DNA of 64,000 nt from Gemmatimonadota bacterium (GTDB lineage Bacteria; Gemmatimonadota; Gemmatimonadetes; Longimicrobiales; Gaopeijiaceae), in the NCBI GenBank assembly GCA_022822445.1, contig JAJEBR010000115.1:1-64000 (forward strand), read 5' to 3'. Within the stretch, counting starts at the first letter, position 1, and every line of letters begins with the position of its first letter. Shown here one piece after another: positions 1-9,154 of the stretch. The translations under genes were made by a program, and so were the position numbers. Under the pieces are notes generated by a model. That model searched no databases. It saw only the letters and a program-made list of their open reading frames with translations, and was not told where the DNA came from.

Positions 1-396
1 AGGTACAGGCCGTTCCCGTCGCAGTGTCTTCCGGGCGGAGCCGAGCGCACGAAGGCGGCGGACAGCCGGTTGTGGGGATGACGGCCCTTCGGCTTGCCTC
101 GACGGCGTCGGGCGCGGGAACTGGTGACATTATTCATTCCCCAATCGTAGCCGGGATGCCAGTGGATCGCAAGAGGCGTAGCCGGTCGAAGGGAGTAGGC
201 GATACCGTGCCTAACCTGTTGATAAGCAGGATGTTATGGAACTCTATGGACCCCCATGGACGACACTAGATTTAATCTGTCCGCCTCAATGGCTGGATGG
301 GACTGATTTCGGGCTAACCGGTGAGGTTGGCTATCTCATGTAATTGAAAACCGACCCGAGTCCGTAGTCCGACCTTGTCCGTAGTCCCACCCCCTA
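1..396. other. no gene recognised
   Basis: I see no convincing gene here; the short open frames lack a ribosome site and any family resemblance. The 16-bp phrase AATGGCTGGATGGGAC at 288-303 recurs at 1958-1973, just upstream of the second propeller gene, so part of this stretch is probably the decayed leader of a propeller gene. Confidence 0.5.
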
Positions 397-612
397 TCGA
401 ACCCCCCGAACTCGGCTTAGCATCGGGTGCGGCGGGGCGAGGAGCCGCTGAGCGAGGGGGTGATCGACGTGGTGACCGGCGACGGGAGGTACCTGGGCAG
501 CTATCCGGCGGGCACGACCGGGTTGCCGGACGCCTTCGGGCCGGAAGGATTGATGGCGTTCATCGAGGAGGACGAGCTTGGGGTGGCGACGGTGGTGGTG
601 AGGCGGCTGAGC
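397..612 (+). pseudogene. six-bladed beta-propeller remnant (leader plus last ~60 codons)
   Basis: From about 427 the frame reads as the C-terminal ~60 residues of the propeller proteins at 4795-6060 and 6508-7758 ([17 protein letters not shown], then [20 protein letters not shown], then VVVRR). It is nearly identical to the 6508 gene at the DNA level. The preceding bases 397-432 resemble the leader upstream of the 4795 gene (4688-4722). A whole propeller gene therefore seems to have lost its middle, joining leader to 3' end. The usual stop is gone and the frame stays open for a long way, so I call it dead. Confidence 0.75.
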
Positions 613-635
613 GTCCCACAGTCCTGGCCTGGCGC

Positions 636-1841
636 CTACGAATCCTCCAGGCCCTCCACACGGTATTTCACGACGTACCTCACTCCGAACTCGTCGGTCC
701 AGGAGCCGAGGATATTCCGGCCCCGCACGCTCCGCGGCCGGAAGTTCACCGGGATCTCGATCCGACCCACAAAACGACCCTCGGGCGAGACCAGGTCATA
801 CGGCCTCGGGTCACCGCTGGGCCGAATCTCACTGAGGTCCCGCCGGGATATGAGGAGGTGCCCGTCCGGGGCCACGAGGATGTGGCCGATCACCGGAACG
901 CGCTCGTGGGCGTGGGCGATGGTCGCCGGCACGATCTCCTCAACGTATCTCTGCCGTTCGCAACGCCGCCGCCACATGGCATTGCGCTGGCAGTTCGCGA
1001 CCAATTCACGCCGAAGCTCTTCGAGCATGGCGTCGGTGACCGGAACGGGCTCCACTTCCATCCTCACGACGCGGCTCAGCACACCGTCCGCGCCGTAGAC
1101 CGACACCTCGTGGTCCAGGCCCAGCGGGAGGTAGACGTCACCCTTCCGGTCGACCCCGTGCTCGATATTCCGGTCAAAGGCTCGACTGACACGCTGTCCC
1201 GATGCCAGTTCCACCCCATCGGGCTGCTCCATGTAGGTGGCGATCGGCTCGCCCAGGGCACCGGTGCCGGGATTCAGGTAGCGAACCTCGGCCGGCAGTT
1301 GTTGCACCCGCATTGGGTCCAATCGAATCCTCCTCGGATCGGCTTCAACCACCCAGCCCAGGTCCGTGGAATTGATCCTGAACGCGCGATACCCGGAGTT
1401 CCGTCCGCCAGTCCACACGGAGCTGAGCAGGCGCCCGCCGAGATCGAAGAACTGCACGCGCCCGCCATCCGCGACCGCGACGGTGTCTCGCGCCAGCGCC
1501 ATGCCCAGCGTCCCGTCAAAATCGCCGGGACCCTCGCCACGCCGGCCCCAGGAGCGGAGAAACTCTCCGGCGGGAGAGAAGACTTTCACCTTGTCGGCGT
1601 CCAGGACGTAGATATCGCCGCCGGGTCCGATCTCGATACCCTTTATCACATCGAGAAGATCCGCTTCATTACCGCCCATCAAGCGCCCGATCCGCAATTC
1701 CTCCACAAGCGACAGCCGCTTCTCGGGACTGACCGGTTCCACGATCCTGTTCGCAGCGAACTCGTCCCCGGCGCTGTCGGAACTGCCGGCACCGGTGCAC
1801 GCGGCACCGAGCAGCATTGCGATCAACACACTCTTCCACAT
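636..1841 (-). CDS. secreted six-bladed beta-propeller lipoprotein
   Basis: A 401-residue protein starting with a lipoprotein signal ([15 protein letters not shown], lipid-bearing Cys at about residue 15), so probably anchored in a membrane. The body has NHL/6-bladed propeller signatures: a blade reading [15 protein letters not shown] followed by RRGEGPGDF, the family hallmark. I chose the ATG at 1841 over the one 18 bases upstream because the signal peptide then starts normally and GAGG lies about 10 bases before it. It converges on the propeller remnant at 397-612. Its role is unknown; the fold suggests ligand or protein binding outside the cytoplasm. Confidence 0.85.
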   Translation of the reverse strand: MWKSVLIAMLLGAACTGAGSSDSAGDEFAANRIVEPVSPEKRLSLVEELRIGRLMGGNEADLLDVIKGIEIGPGGDIYVLDADKVKVFSPAGEFLRSWGRRGEGPGDFDGTLGMALARDTVAVADGGRVQFFDLGGRLLSSVWTGGRNSGYRAFRINSTDLGWVVEADPRRIRLDPMRVQQLPAEVRYLNPGTGALGEPIATYMEQPDGVELASGQRVSRAFDRNIEHGVDRKGDVYLPLGLDHEVSVYGADGVLSRVVRMEVEPVPVTDAMLEELRRELVANCQRNAMWRRRCERQRYVEEIVPATIAHAHERVPVIGHILVAPDGHLLISRRDLSEIRPSGDPRPYDLVSPEGRFVGRIEIPVNFRPRSVRGRNILGSWTDEFGVRYVVKYRVEGLEDS

Positions 1842-2078
1842 CGGCGATGCCTCACTCATGAAGCCTGGATCTCAACGAGAAGATACCGGTGGCGGGCCGG
1901 GGTAGCCAAGCAGTTCCTCCGGCACCGGGGTCAGCATTCGGGGGCCTGGGGTGGAAGAATGGCTGGATGGGACAGATCTTCACTAACAGCTTAGATGAAC
2001 TGAAATGAAATGAAGCCTGACCGACCCCGCCGGGCGAGCCCGATGAACCGCCGGGCGCATCAAGTAAATGGAGACAAG

Positions 2079-3446
2079 ATGAATCGATCGATCGTCCCAC
2101 CGCCATCGCGCCTGTTGGCAGCCTTTCTGCTCTCCTGGGCCGCACCGCTTACCCTGGCCGCTCAGGTCCCCGTCATCGCGCTCCCCTCGGAAGATGTCGC
2201 GCTTTCCGCCGAGTTCGAGGACGTGTTCCGCGTCGGCGGCGGGGGTGCCGATTGGGAGTTGTTCACGTCCATCACGTCTCTGGCCTTCGACGCTTCCGGC
2301 AACCTTCGCATCACCGATGTCGGACCAGGTGGCGAGGACATGCGGATTACGGTTGTCGATTCCCAGGGCGGTCTGGTCACCGCGTTCGGCCGTACCGGGG
2401 AGGGCCCGGGAGAGTTTCAGGACGCCAAATCGGCGGTCACCTTCCGGGATGGGACAATGGTCGTGGCCGACTATGGTCACCGGGCGTACCACGTCTTCCG
2501 GCCGGGCGGTGAACTGGAACAAATGGTCCGCTTTGCTTCAGGAGGTGACGAGGTGGTCTCCAGATCGGGATTGAGCCTTCCTGGCAGCTCGAGGGCTCTG
2601 CTCCTGCGGGCGGAAGTTGGCGGAACGCTGCTTGGGTACCCCTACCTTGCCGTCACGGCTTCCCTCGTGGAGAAACCGGAGGGCGGATTCTCCTATTCGG
2701 CAAGACCGGGCCCGGGTCCCAGAGTGTTCGAGCGGTTGAGCATCGAGGAGAGTCCTATCGGCGTTCAGGAGATCGCGAGGGCCTGGGTTCCGGCAGAAGC
2801 TGAAGGGGCGGTTCGGGTGCCTGCCTTTTCGCCGAAACTCCTGTTCGATGTACTCCCTGACGGCGGGTTCGTGTACTCGGATTCCACGGGATATGCGATC
2901 AAGTTCGCTGCTTCCGACGGGAGCGTCGTGCGAGTCCTGACGAGACCGATCATGGCGCGCACCGTAACGGATGACATGCGGGAGCAGTATCGCGAAATGC
3001 GCGTGGCGGTGGTCGAGCGGGACTTCGGGTTCAACGAACTTCCTGCCGCAGAGAGAAACCAGATGCGCGCTATCATGGACTACGATGGCGCGATCAGAGC
3101 GGCCGAGAACTACCCGGTCCATGGGGAGATACCGGTGGTCGATGACCTCAGAACCACATGGACGGGGAGCGTCTGGGTCCGGCGCACGCCAGAGGGTGGC
3201 TACCCGTGGGAGGATCACGTAACCGGCAGCGTGATGTCCGGCGTGGCATTCAGCACCTCTCCGGCACCTGCATCGGCCATCGACGTCATCAGTGCCGACG
3301 GCCGGTACGTCGGGACTTTTCCAGCACAGAGCGGCGCCATCATGTTTGCGGCGTTTGGACCCGGCGGGCTGGTCGCCTACGTCGAGACGGATGAATTGGA
3401 TGTGCCGACGGTGGTGGTGAAGCGGGTGCCGACTGAGGTGAGGTAG
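2079..3446 (+). CDS. secreted six-bladed beta-propeller protein
   Basis: A 455-residue exported protein. The ATG at 2079 has GGAGA 5-9 bases upstream and opens a classic signal peptide (basic start, hydrophobic core, cleavage after LTLAAQ); an upstream in-frame ATG at 2010 would bury that signal. Blades carry [10 protein letters not shown] and the C-terminus ends in the family pattern [24 protein letters not shown]. It is divergent from the lipoprotein gene at 636-1841. An imperfect palindrome and copy 1 of the 39-bp element follow its stop. Substrate unknown. Confidence 0.87.
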   Translation: MNRSIVPPPSRLLAAFLLSWAAPLTLAAQVPVIALPSEDVALSAEFEDVFRVGGGGADWELFTSITSLAFDASGNLRITDVGPGGEDMRITVVDSQGGLVTAFGRTGEGPGEFQDAKSAVTFRDGTMVVADYGHRAYHVFRPGGELEQMVRFASGGDEVVSRSGLSLPGSSRALLLRAEVGGTLLGYPYLAVTASLVEKPEGGFSYSARPGPGPRVFERLSIEESPIGVQEIARAWVPAEAEGAVRVPAFSPKLLFDVLPDGGFVYSDSTGYAIKFAASDGSVVRVLTRPIMARTVTDDMREQYREMRVAVVERDFGFNELPAAERNQMRAIMDYDGAIRAAENYPVHGEIPVVDDLRTTWTGSVWVRRTPEGGYPWEDHVTGSVMSGVAFSTSPAPASAIDVISADGRYVGTFPAQSGAIMFAAFGPGGLVAYVETDELDVPTVVVKRVPTEVR

Positions 3447-3466
3447 ATCGCTGGTGCGGCCCTCTA

Positions 3467-3505
3467 TGTAACCAGAACCTTACAAAATGTAAGGTCTGGT
3501 TGACA
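3467..3505. repeat. 39-bp four-half-site element, copy 1
   Basis: TGTAA, 8 bases, TTACA, AAA, TGTAA, 8 bases, TGACA. All four half-sites fit the consensus. The two units are also near-complements of each other, so this copy can fold into one long hairpin with small bulges. It sits between the propeller stop and the end of the convergent Rpn remnant. Confidence 0.85.
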
Positions 3506-3507
3506 CT

Positions 3508-3825
3508 TCAGCCGTCCCGTACCCGCCGGAGGAACTCCTCGCCGGTCTCGCATTCGATCACGGCATCGGCGATGGCCACGATAGATCCCGGATCGGATCG
3601 CCGGTCGAGCAGCGGGACGAGCTGTTCGGCGGTTCCAGGGCCGAACCTCCGGGTGACCAAGTGGTGAACCAGCTCCCGCTCCCGCTGGAGCGAAGCGCGA
3701 CGCTCCTCCTTGATACCCTTCTCAAGCCCCTCTTGCAGCCCCTTCTCAAGGCCGGTCGTCTGAACCCGCCAGAGCATGTCGGCGTGGCGCTGGCCGAGGG
3801 CTCGGGTGACGAAGCTGGCGGGCAT
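3508..3825 (-). pseudogene. Rpn-family nuclease remnant with core deleted
   Basis: Reads MPASFVTRALGQRHADMLWR, then jumps directly to a charged Glu/Lys-rich helix and ends FGPGTAEQLVPLL ... VIECETGEEFLRRVRDG. The first piece matches the early part of Rpn/transposase-like PD-(D/E)XK nucleases (compare RRYPDMLW in the gene at 23866). The last piece matches their C-terminus (compare ECSTAEELLRRVRG there). The nuclease core between them is missing. The remnant interrupts the toxin partner of the DUF433 gene just upstream. Confidence 0.7.
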
Positions 3826-3893
3826 GCGCTCGCGGCGTCGGTCGGTAGATCTTGGCGACCCAAATCCCGGTCGATGAAGAATACCCGTCTCAA
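3826..3893 (-). pseudogene. DUF5615 PIN-like toxin, 5' stub
   Basis: A TTG start at 3893 overlaps the stop of the DUF433 gene by four bases (TTGA) and reads MRRVFFIDRDLGRQDLP, the typical opening of DUF5615 PIN-like toxins. After about 17 residues the sequence turns into the Rpn remnant and the toxin frame becomes meaningless. DUF433-DUF5615 pairs are a known toxin-antitoxin-like arrangement; here only the antitoxin is whole. Confidence 0.6.
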
Positions 3894-4612
3894 GCTGCCC
3901 TTTCGTAGAGAATCGCGTCCTCGATCTGAGCCACCTTGAGTCCGTAGTCACACGCCAGTTCCTCGATGTCCTCTCCCGCATCGATCCGCAGAACCAAAGC
4001 TTCGGTGGAGACGCCTGAGCCCGCCACGGTGGGGCGGCCGAACGACACTCGCGGATCGATGACGATCGGCTTTTCGTCCCCCGACCATTCGGGCCGAAGG
4101 GGGTACAGGCGGAACGGGAGCGCATCGTCGTCTCGTTCCACGCGTTTCAGGTATGCCCGTATCATCTGACGCATCGCCAGTTGCCCCGACTTCGAGAGCG
4201 TGATCAGCTCGCTGAGGCGATCGAGAAGGATGTCCTGCCCTGACGTGCGCAGTTTGTCACTCAGTAGCAGGCGGTCGATCCCGAGGTGCTCTTCGGCATA
4301 GTCGATGGACTCGCGAACGGCTCCCATCCGGATGCCATGCGTGGTTCGGAGGGCACGGAGGACGTGTGCCTCCACAAGGTTGTTGAAGGAAATCAGGTTG
4401 CCGACCCCGGGCGGGGCTTTGATCAACGGCTCGGAGACGACGCTCTGCCCTCCCCGCCGGCCGGTCCGGCCGAGCACCCAATAGCGGAGCGTGGCCTGCG
4501 GCATCCCCAGGCAGCGGGCAGCCGTGAGGAACGTGTAGGCGGGAGCATTGCGGATCTCCGCGGCGGTCATGGGCTCGGTATACCGCTGGAACTGGTCGAG
4601 GTGTGTCTCCAT
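3890..4612 (-). CDS. DUF433 domain antitoxin-like protein
   Basis: About 240 residues. The C-terminal ~60 residues are a DUF433 domain (IDPRVSFGRPTVAGSGVST, then DIEELACDYGLKVAQIEDAI). The N-terminus has a MerR/helix-turn-helix-like stretch (YTFLTAARCLGMPQATLRYW) as in longer DUF433 antitoxins. The start is uncertain: ATG at 4654, 4612 or 4570 are all in frame and none has a strong ribosome site. The family binds DNA and neutralises a PIN-like toxin; the toxin is truncated here, so this is probably an orphan antitoxin and autorepressor. Confidence 0.78.
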   Translation of the reverse strand: METHLDQFQRYTEPMTAAEIRNAPAYTFLTAARCLGMPQATLRYWVLGRTGRRGGQSVVSEPLIKAPPGVGNLISFNNLVEAHVLRALRTTHGIRMGAVRESIDYAEEHLGIDRLLLSDKLRTSGQDILLDRLSELITLSKSGQLAMRQMIRAYLKRVERDDDALPFRLYPLRPEWSGDEKPIVIDPRVSFGRPTVAGSGVSTEALVLRIDAGEDIEELACDYGLKVAQIEDAILYERAA

Positions 4613-4774
4613 TCCGTTCAGAAAGCTGACTCCCCAATCTGCCGACCCGACCAACCAGAATCAACTCGCGAACTCCGTCTCACCCTTTCGAACCCCCCGC
4701 ACTCCGCGTAGCGTTGGCACGGAGGCTTGTCAGGAGTCATCCCCGCCCGGTTTTCCGCCCCGGACGGCACGCGA

Positions 4775-4813
4775 TGTAAAGAGGGCGTTACACTATGTCA
4801 TGTCAACATTACT
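4775..4813. repeat. 39-bp four-half-site element, copy 2
   Basis: TGTAA, 8 bases, TTACA, CTA, TGTCA, 8 bases, TTACT (last half-site one mismatch). The ATG of the propeller gene (4795) starts on the last base of the central triplet. Confidence 0.82.
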
Positions 4814-6060
4814 TTTCGCGGCCCCGCCGCCTCCCCGCAGCCCTCGCGGCCGCCTGCCTCCTCGCACCGACCCCCGCGGCCGCCCAGGAGATCATCGAGC
4901 TCCCCGGCGAGGACCGCATGCTCGAACTCGAGGTCGAGGAACTGTACCGGCTTGGCACTCTGGCCGGCGAGGACTGGGAGCAGTTCGGTGAGATCGAGAG
5001 CGTGGCGTTCGACCCCGCCGGCAACCTGCTGGTGTTCGACCGACACGAAACGACCCAGGCGATCTTTGTCGTGGGTGCGAATGGCCGGCTGGCTCGGCGG
5101 ATCGGCGGGATGGGCGAGGGCCCGGGCGAGTTCGGCGACGCCTTTGCGATGACTGTCCTGTCCGACGGGCGGGTCGTGGTCGCCGACATGGACCGACGCG
5201 GTTACCAATTGTTCCGGGCGGACGGCGAATTCGACCGATTGGTGCGCATGTCCGGGTCCGCCGGGTCGTGGAGGATGGGCCCGATAAAGGGGCAGCCGGG
5301 GGCGGACGCGATCGTCCACGTGCCGGGCCAGGCGACCGGGTTCACCATGACGGGCGCCGCGTTCAGCGGCCCGATCGTGCTGCCGACTTCGCACAGCATC
5401 GAGCGCACGGTCCTCTCGGGAGAATCGACCGAGAGCGACACGATCGCCGAGGCCTGGCTGCCGCCGACCGGGCTTGAGGACGAGGACGAGGTCACGCAGC
5501 GAAACTACCTGAACATGCCCTACGTGCTTCTCCCGCAGTTCAGCCCCCGGGTCCACTGGCACATGCTCCCGGACGGCAGCGTCGCATTCGCGGATTCGAC
5601 GACCTGGGCGGTGAAGATCGCTGCGGTGGGATCGAGCGTCGTCCGAATCCTGACGCGCCCCTTCCAGCCGGAACCGACGGCGGGACGCGTCGCCCGTGCC
5701 GAGAAGGACCGGCGCCTGAGGAGACTGGAGGAGAACGCGGAGCCGGGCGAGGATCTGCGCCGACGGCGCGAGAGGATCGAGAACATGGAGTTCGCCGACG
5801 AAGTCCCGGTGATCCGCGGCCTGGGAGTCACCCGGGATGGGCGCATCTGGGTGATGCGGCGTGGCGAGGAGCCGCTGAGCGACGGGGCGATCGATGTGGT
5901 GACCGCGGACGGGAGGTATGTGGGCAGCTATCCGGCGGGCGCGATCGGGTTGCCGGACGCGTTCGGGCCGGAGGGGCTGATGGCGTTCATCGAGGTCGAC
6001 GAGCTTGGGGTGCAGACGGTGTTGGTGAGGCGGGTGCTTGTCCCCCCCTCACCACCCTAG
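4795..6060 (+). CDS. secreted six-bladed beta-propeller protein
   Basis: A 421-residue exported protein: signal peptide cleaved after PTPAAAQ, then [10 protein letters not shown], blades with [10 protein letters not shown], and the C-terminal [24 protein letters not shown]. The ATG has no Shine-Dalgarno and lies inside copy 2 of the 39-bp element, so the message may be leaderless or the element may control initiation. Close paralogue of the gene at 6508-7758. Its stop codon TAG falls within a half tRNA-Ile sequence, so the 3' end has been replaced or extended by recombination. Confidence 0.87.
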   Translation: MSCQHYFSRPRRLPAALAAACLLAPTPAAAQEIIELPGEDRMLELEVEELYRLGTLAGEDWEQFGEIESVAFDPAGNLLVFDRHETTQAIFVVGANGRLARRIGGMGEGPGEFGDAFAMTVLSDGRVVVADMDRRGYQLFRADGEFDRLVRMSGSAGSWRMGPIKGQPGADAIVHVPGQATGFTMTGAAFSGPIVLPTSHSIERTVLSGESTESDTIAEAWLPPTGLEDEDEVTQRNYLNMPYVLLPQFSPRVHWHMLPDGSVAFADSTTWAVKIAAVGSSVVRILTRPFQPEPTAGRVARAEKDRRLRRLEENAEPGEDLRRRRERIENMEFADEVPVIRGLGVTRDGRIWVMRRGEEPLSDGAIDVVTADGRYVGSYPAGAIGLPDAFGPEGLMAFIEVDELGVQTVLVRRVLVPPSPP

Positions 6061-6090
6061 CTCAGTTGGTTGAGAGCGCCTGCCTGATAA
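6058..6090 (+). tRNA. tRNA-Ile 5'-half fragment (non-functional)
   Basis: TAGCTCAGTTGGTTGAGAGC followed by GCCTGCCTGATAA matches the D-arm and the start of the anticodon arm of bacterial tRNA-Ile, with GAT at the anticodon position. The expected 3' side of the anticodon stem, T-arm and acceptor are absent. A half tRNA is what some integrating elements leave behind; I see no integrase nearby. Confidence 0.6.
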
Positions 6091-6255
6091 TCCCCTGAGA
6101 GGGGACTGTAGTGCCTAATTGGCGGGAACCCGCGCACTCGGAACACGAAGTCTGATTCCATCGGGACCGAAAAGCACGGAAAACACGCGACAAGATTGCC
6201 GGGATCCGATCCGAGCTTCACCGCCCGGTTTGGATTCACCATCTTGGAAGCAAGA

Positions 6256-6295
6256 GGGGCGGCGGCCTCTCACCGCGTGAGAGAACCGCCGCCCC
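6256..6295. other. long stem-loop
   Basis: GGGGCGGCGG at 6256-6265 pairs perfectly with 6286-6295, and inside it CTCTCAC (6267-6273) pairs with GTGAGAG (6277-6283) around a CGC loop. It has no T-run after it, so it is not a typical rho-independent terminator. It may be an RNA structure, an end of a mobile element, or a terminator of another type. Confidence 0.6.
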
Positions 6296-6391
6296 AAGGC
6301 AACCGTTCAATCGGGTCGCTAAGGCAACCCCGCCGGTCGCATGACTTGAACTTATCGCTGAGTGCCGCAACCCGTCAACCGGAGTCCATCA

Positions 6392-6508
6392 GTGTACCTG
6401 CTCTACCTCGACGAGTCGGGAAACGAAAACGATCCGAGCAATCGGTACTTCGTGCTGGCTGGCTTGGCACTCTTCGAGCGCCAGTGTTGTCATGAAAACC
6501 TGACATAA
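6392..6508 (+). pseudogene. DUF3800 protein, N-terminal stub
   Basis: From a GTG at 6392 the frame reads VYLLYLDESGNENDPSNRYF, the signature opening of DUF3800 proteins (Asp-Glu-Ser-Gly motif of an RNase-H-like fold), continues to LALFERQ and ends after 38 codons. The homology stops exactly where copy 3 of the 39-bp element starts (6488), so the gene was cut at or by the element. Confidence 0.68.
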
Positions 6509-6526
6509 TGTCACGTCTACCTTACA
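6488..6526. repeat. 39-bp four-half-site element, copy 3
   Basis: TGTCA, 8 bases, TGACA, TAA, TGTCA, 8 bases, TTACA; all half-sites fit. It joins the broken DUF3800 stub to the next propeller gene, whose ATG (6508) begins on the last base of the central triplet, as in copies 2 and 4. Confidence 0.86.
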
Positions 6527-7758
6527 TTCCGCTCCTCACCATCATCACATCCCTCGCAACCCTGCGCGCCACCCTCGCCGCCACCTGCCTCCTCTCCACA
6601 ACCCCCGCAACCGCCCAGGAGATCATCGACCTCCCCGCCGAGGACCGCACCCTCGAACCCACATTCGAGGAACTCTACCGGGTCGGCACGCTGGCGGGCG
6701 AGGACTGGGAGCAGTTTGGAGACATCCAGAGCGTGGCCTTCGATGGCGGGGGCAACCTCGTCGTATTCGACCGTCAGTCCCAGCTGGTGTTCATCGTCGG
6801 TTCCGATGGACGGCTTGTTCGGGAGCTGGGCGGACCGGGTGAGGGTCCGGGCGAGTTGGGGACGGCCGCGACCATGGCGGTGATGCCAGACGGAAGAGTG
6901 GTGCTCAGCGACCTGGGGCGACGGGGATACCACCTCTTCGGTGCCGATCGCGAATTCGATCGCATGGTTCGCATGCCCGGGCCCGCTTCGTTGACGAGGG
7001 TGGGATTCATCAGGGCCCAACCCGGGGCGACCGCGATCGTCTCGGTGCCGAGTCAGGCGACGGATGTGGTGACCAGGGGAGCCTACGCCGTCATCCTGCC
7101 CTCGTCCCACGCGGTCGAGCGCGCGATTCTGTCCGGGGAGGTGAGCGAAACGGACACGATCGCGGAAGCGTGGATGCCCCCGACCGGAATCGAGGACCTG
7201 CCTGAGGAGCAACAGCGGATCCTCGCGCAGAACCCCTTCGTCCTCCTCCCGGAGCTCAGCCCGGAGGTCCACTGGGGTGTCCTCCCGGACGGCAGCGTCG
7301 CGTTCGCGGACTCGACGACCTGGACCGTGAGGATTGCAGAGGCGGGCGCAGGCGTCGTCCGCATCCTGAAGCGCCCCTTCCAGCCGGAACCGGTGACGGG
7401 CCGCATCATCCGTGCGGAGAGGGACCGGCGGCTGAGGAGACTGGAGGAGACAAACCGGCAGGGCGACGACCTGCGCCGAGCGCGCGCGCGCATCGAAAAC
7501 GCCGAGTTTGCCGACGAGATTCCGGTAATCCGCGGCCTCGGAGTCACGTGGGATGGCCATATCTGGGTGGTTCGACGGGGCGAGGAGCCGGTGAGCAACG
7601 GGGTGATCGACGTGGTGACGGGCGACGGGCGGTATCTGGGTAGCTATCCGGCGGGCACGACCGGGTTGCCGGACGCCTTCGGGCCGAACGGGTTGATGGC
7701 GTTCATCGAGGAGGACGAGCTTGGGGTGGCGTCGGTGGTGGTGAGGCGGGTGCGTTAG
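6508..7758 (+). CDS. secreted six-bladed beta-propeller protein
   Basis: A 416-residue exported protein (signal peptide to TTPATAQ, then [10 protein letters not shown]). Blade phrase [10 protein letters not shown] and C-terminus [19 protein letters not shown]. It is a tandem paralogue of the 4795 gene; the last 60 codons of both and of the 397-612 remnant are almost the same at DNA level, a sign of recent duplication or gene conversion. No Shine-Dalgarno is visible before the ATG, which lies inside repeat copy 3. Confidence 0.88.
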   Translation: MSRLPYIPLLTIITSLATLRATLAATCLLSTTPATAQEIIDLPAEDRTLEPTFEELYRVGTLAGEDWEQFGDIQSVAFDGGGNLVVFDRQSQLVFIVGSDGRLVRELGGPGEGPGELGTAATMAVMPDGRVVLSDLGRRGYHLFGADREFDRMVRMPGPASLTRVGFIRAQPGATAIVSVPSQATDVVTRGAYAVILPSSHAVERAILSGEVSETDTIAEAWMPPTGIEDLPEEQQRILAQNPFVLLPELSPEVHWGVLPDGSVAFADSTTWTVRIAEAGAGVVRILKRPFQPEPVTGRIIRAERDRRLRRLEETNRQGDDLRRARARIENAEFADEIPVIRGLGVTWDGHIWVVRRGEEPVSNGVIDVVTGDGRYLGSYPAGTTGLPDAFGPNGLMAFIEEDELGVASVVVRRVR

Positions 7759-7947
7759 GCCTCCAGACTTGGAACGCCGTGTCCACCAACTACCCGGGCG
7801 ACCTCCCATACACCAGCACGCGCTCCACATCGAGTTGGGGGAAGTTGGTCTCTTGAGGATCCGCCTCATCGCATCTATTCTGGCCCACACGCCCGACCCC
7901 GGGGCGTACGCCACATTGGCGACTTCACCGTAACAGGGAGCGATCCC
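7759..7947. other. intergenic gap with possible propeller scrap
   Basis: No gene. On the minus strand a short stretch reads QLDVERVLVYGRSPG then stop, resembling the last residues of a propeller protein; too short to call. Confidence 0.3.
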
Positions 7948-9048
7948 GTGCGCGAACTGACCCTCCTTGCAATCGCCCTCCTTGCAATCGCCGGACTCGC
8001 AACGGCTCACCCGGCCGTCGCCCAGCAGGTGCTGGAGATCGACACCGCGGTCGGCCGCGTCATCATCGACGACGAATGGCGCGCCATACGCACGATCGGA
8101 GACATGCCCCTGGACCGGACCAGGGCCATCCTCTACGCCAATGACGATGAGGAGCCCGAGGCCGTGATGGCCTTTTCCCTCGAGACAGGGGAGTGGATCC
8201 GGACCATTCCGACTCCGGAGGGAGGGGGTCCCCGAGAACTCGAGCGCGGCATGTCCGGCATGACGCTCGGCCGTGACGGGCGGCTCTACGTGGCCGGCTA
8301 CGTGCGGGTCCTCGAGTTCGACCCGCTCGGCCAGTACGTCGGCAACTGGACTCCGCAGGCGGACGTGGTATCGGACGTGTGCGAGCTCGACGGTCAACCG
8401 GCGATCGTTGCCTTCAACGGAGTGATCCGCCGTGGGCCCGACGGCGAGGACGAGGGCATTGGTCCAGGGATTGTGGACCGCCGTGCGACAACCACTCGCG
8501 AGACATCAACGGGCCATGTGCGAAACATATGGGGCCGCTCTCCTCGAGTCGTCTGCAGGGATGACGCGGCCTACGTGGTGACATCCCATGCGGAGGGTCC
8601 GGATTCGGTGTTGGTCTACCACCGCAACGGCGAGACGGCCCTGCTGGCGCTCCCGACCGAGTTCACCGACCCGGGAGAGGACTGCAAGGTCGAGAGGACC
8701 TTCGGAAGCACGGTCATGGAATTCAGTTGCACCAACTGGGCCGAGGGACTGAAGCCGACACTGGACGGCCAGGGCAACCTGGTGCTGCTCGGTCGGCACT
8801 ACCAGGTGCCGGGCGCCATCATCGATCCCGAAACCGGGTGCCATGCGGTGGTGCGCAAGCCGGAAACGACCTGGGACTATGATGCCCTGCACATCTACCA
8901 GGACAGCGCCCTCGTGTTCCGCTACGCGTCCTGGGTGGACGATCAAGGCAGGTTCTCCATGTCCACCGCAGCCGACCGGGTTTCCCTCCATCCGCTGCGA
9001 CGGGTGAGCGGGGAGGCCTGTCCGGGGATGCTGGAGTCGGTGGGGTGA
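7948..9048 (+). CDS. secreted beta-propeller-like protein, second subfamily
   Basis: A 366-residue exported protein. A GTG start has GGAG 8 bases upstream; signal peptide ends AHPAVAQ. It belongs to a subfamily distinct from the GEGPGEF propellers: QQVLEIDTAVGRVIIDDEW near the start, GVIRRGPDGEDEGIGPGIV in the middle, four conserved cysteines, and RRVSGEACPGM at the end. The neighbour from 9136 is its paralogue. Function unknown; repeated short beta strands (LYVAGYVRVLEFD) support a propeller fold. Confidence 0.82.
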   Translation: MRELTLLAIALLAIAGLATAHPAVAQQVLEIDTAVGRVIIDDEWRAIRTIGDMPLDRTRAILYANDDEEPEAVMAFSLETGEWIRTIPTPEGGGPRELERGMSGMTLGRDGRLYVAGYVRVLEFDPLGQYVGNWTPQADVVSDVCELDGQPAIVAFNGVIRRGPDGEDEGIGPGIVDRRATTTRETSTGHVRNIWGRSPRVVCRDDAAYVVTSHAEGPDSVLVYHRNGETALLALPTEFTDPGEDCKVERTFGSTVMEFSCTNWAEGLKPTLDGQGNLVLLGRHYQVPGAIIDPETGCHAVVRKPETTWDYDALHIYQDSALVFRYASWVDDQGRFSMSTAADRVSLHPLRRVSGEACPGMLESVG

Positions 9049-9115
9049 GGAGGGGGGTTGATGGGGTGCGGCCGGAGCGGCACGGCGTCGGCCCGGCGTA
9101 CGCCTGAAGACCGGA

Positions 9116-9154
9116 TGTCAAGAGGACATTACATAATGTCGTATTCACCTTACA
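9116..9154. repeat. 39-bp four-half-site element, copy 4
   Basis: TGTCA, 8 bases, TTACA, TAA, TGTCG, 8 bases, TTACA (one mismatch). The ATG of the following gene (9136) begins on the last base of the central triplet. Confidence 0.83.

Noticed and set aside
375-1994. Long plus-strand open frame of 539 codons
   Set aside because: It is antisense to the propeller lipoprotein gene, has no ribosome site, and its translation is low-complexity Arg/Gly/Pro text typical of a shadow frame in high-GC DNA.
6517-8397. Long minus-strand open frame across two propeller genes
   Set aside because: It covers the reverse of 6508-7758 and part of 7948-9048, whose plus-strand reading has signal peptides and family motifs; the reverse reading has none.
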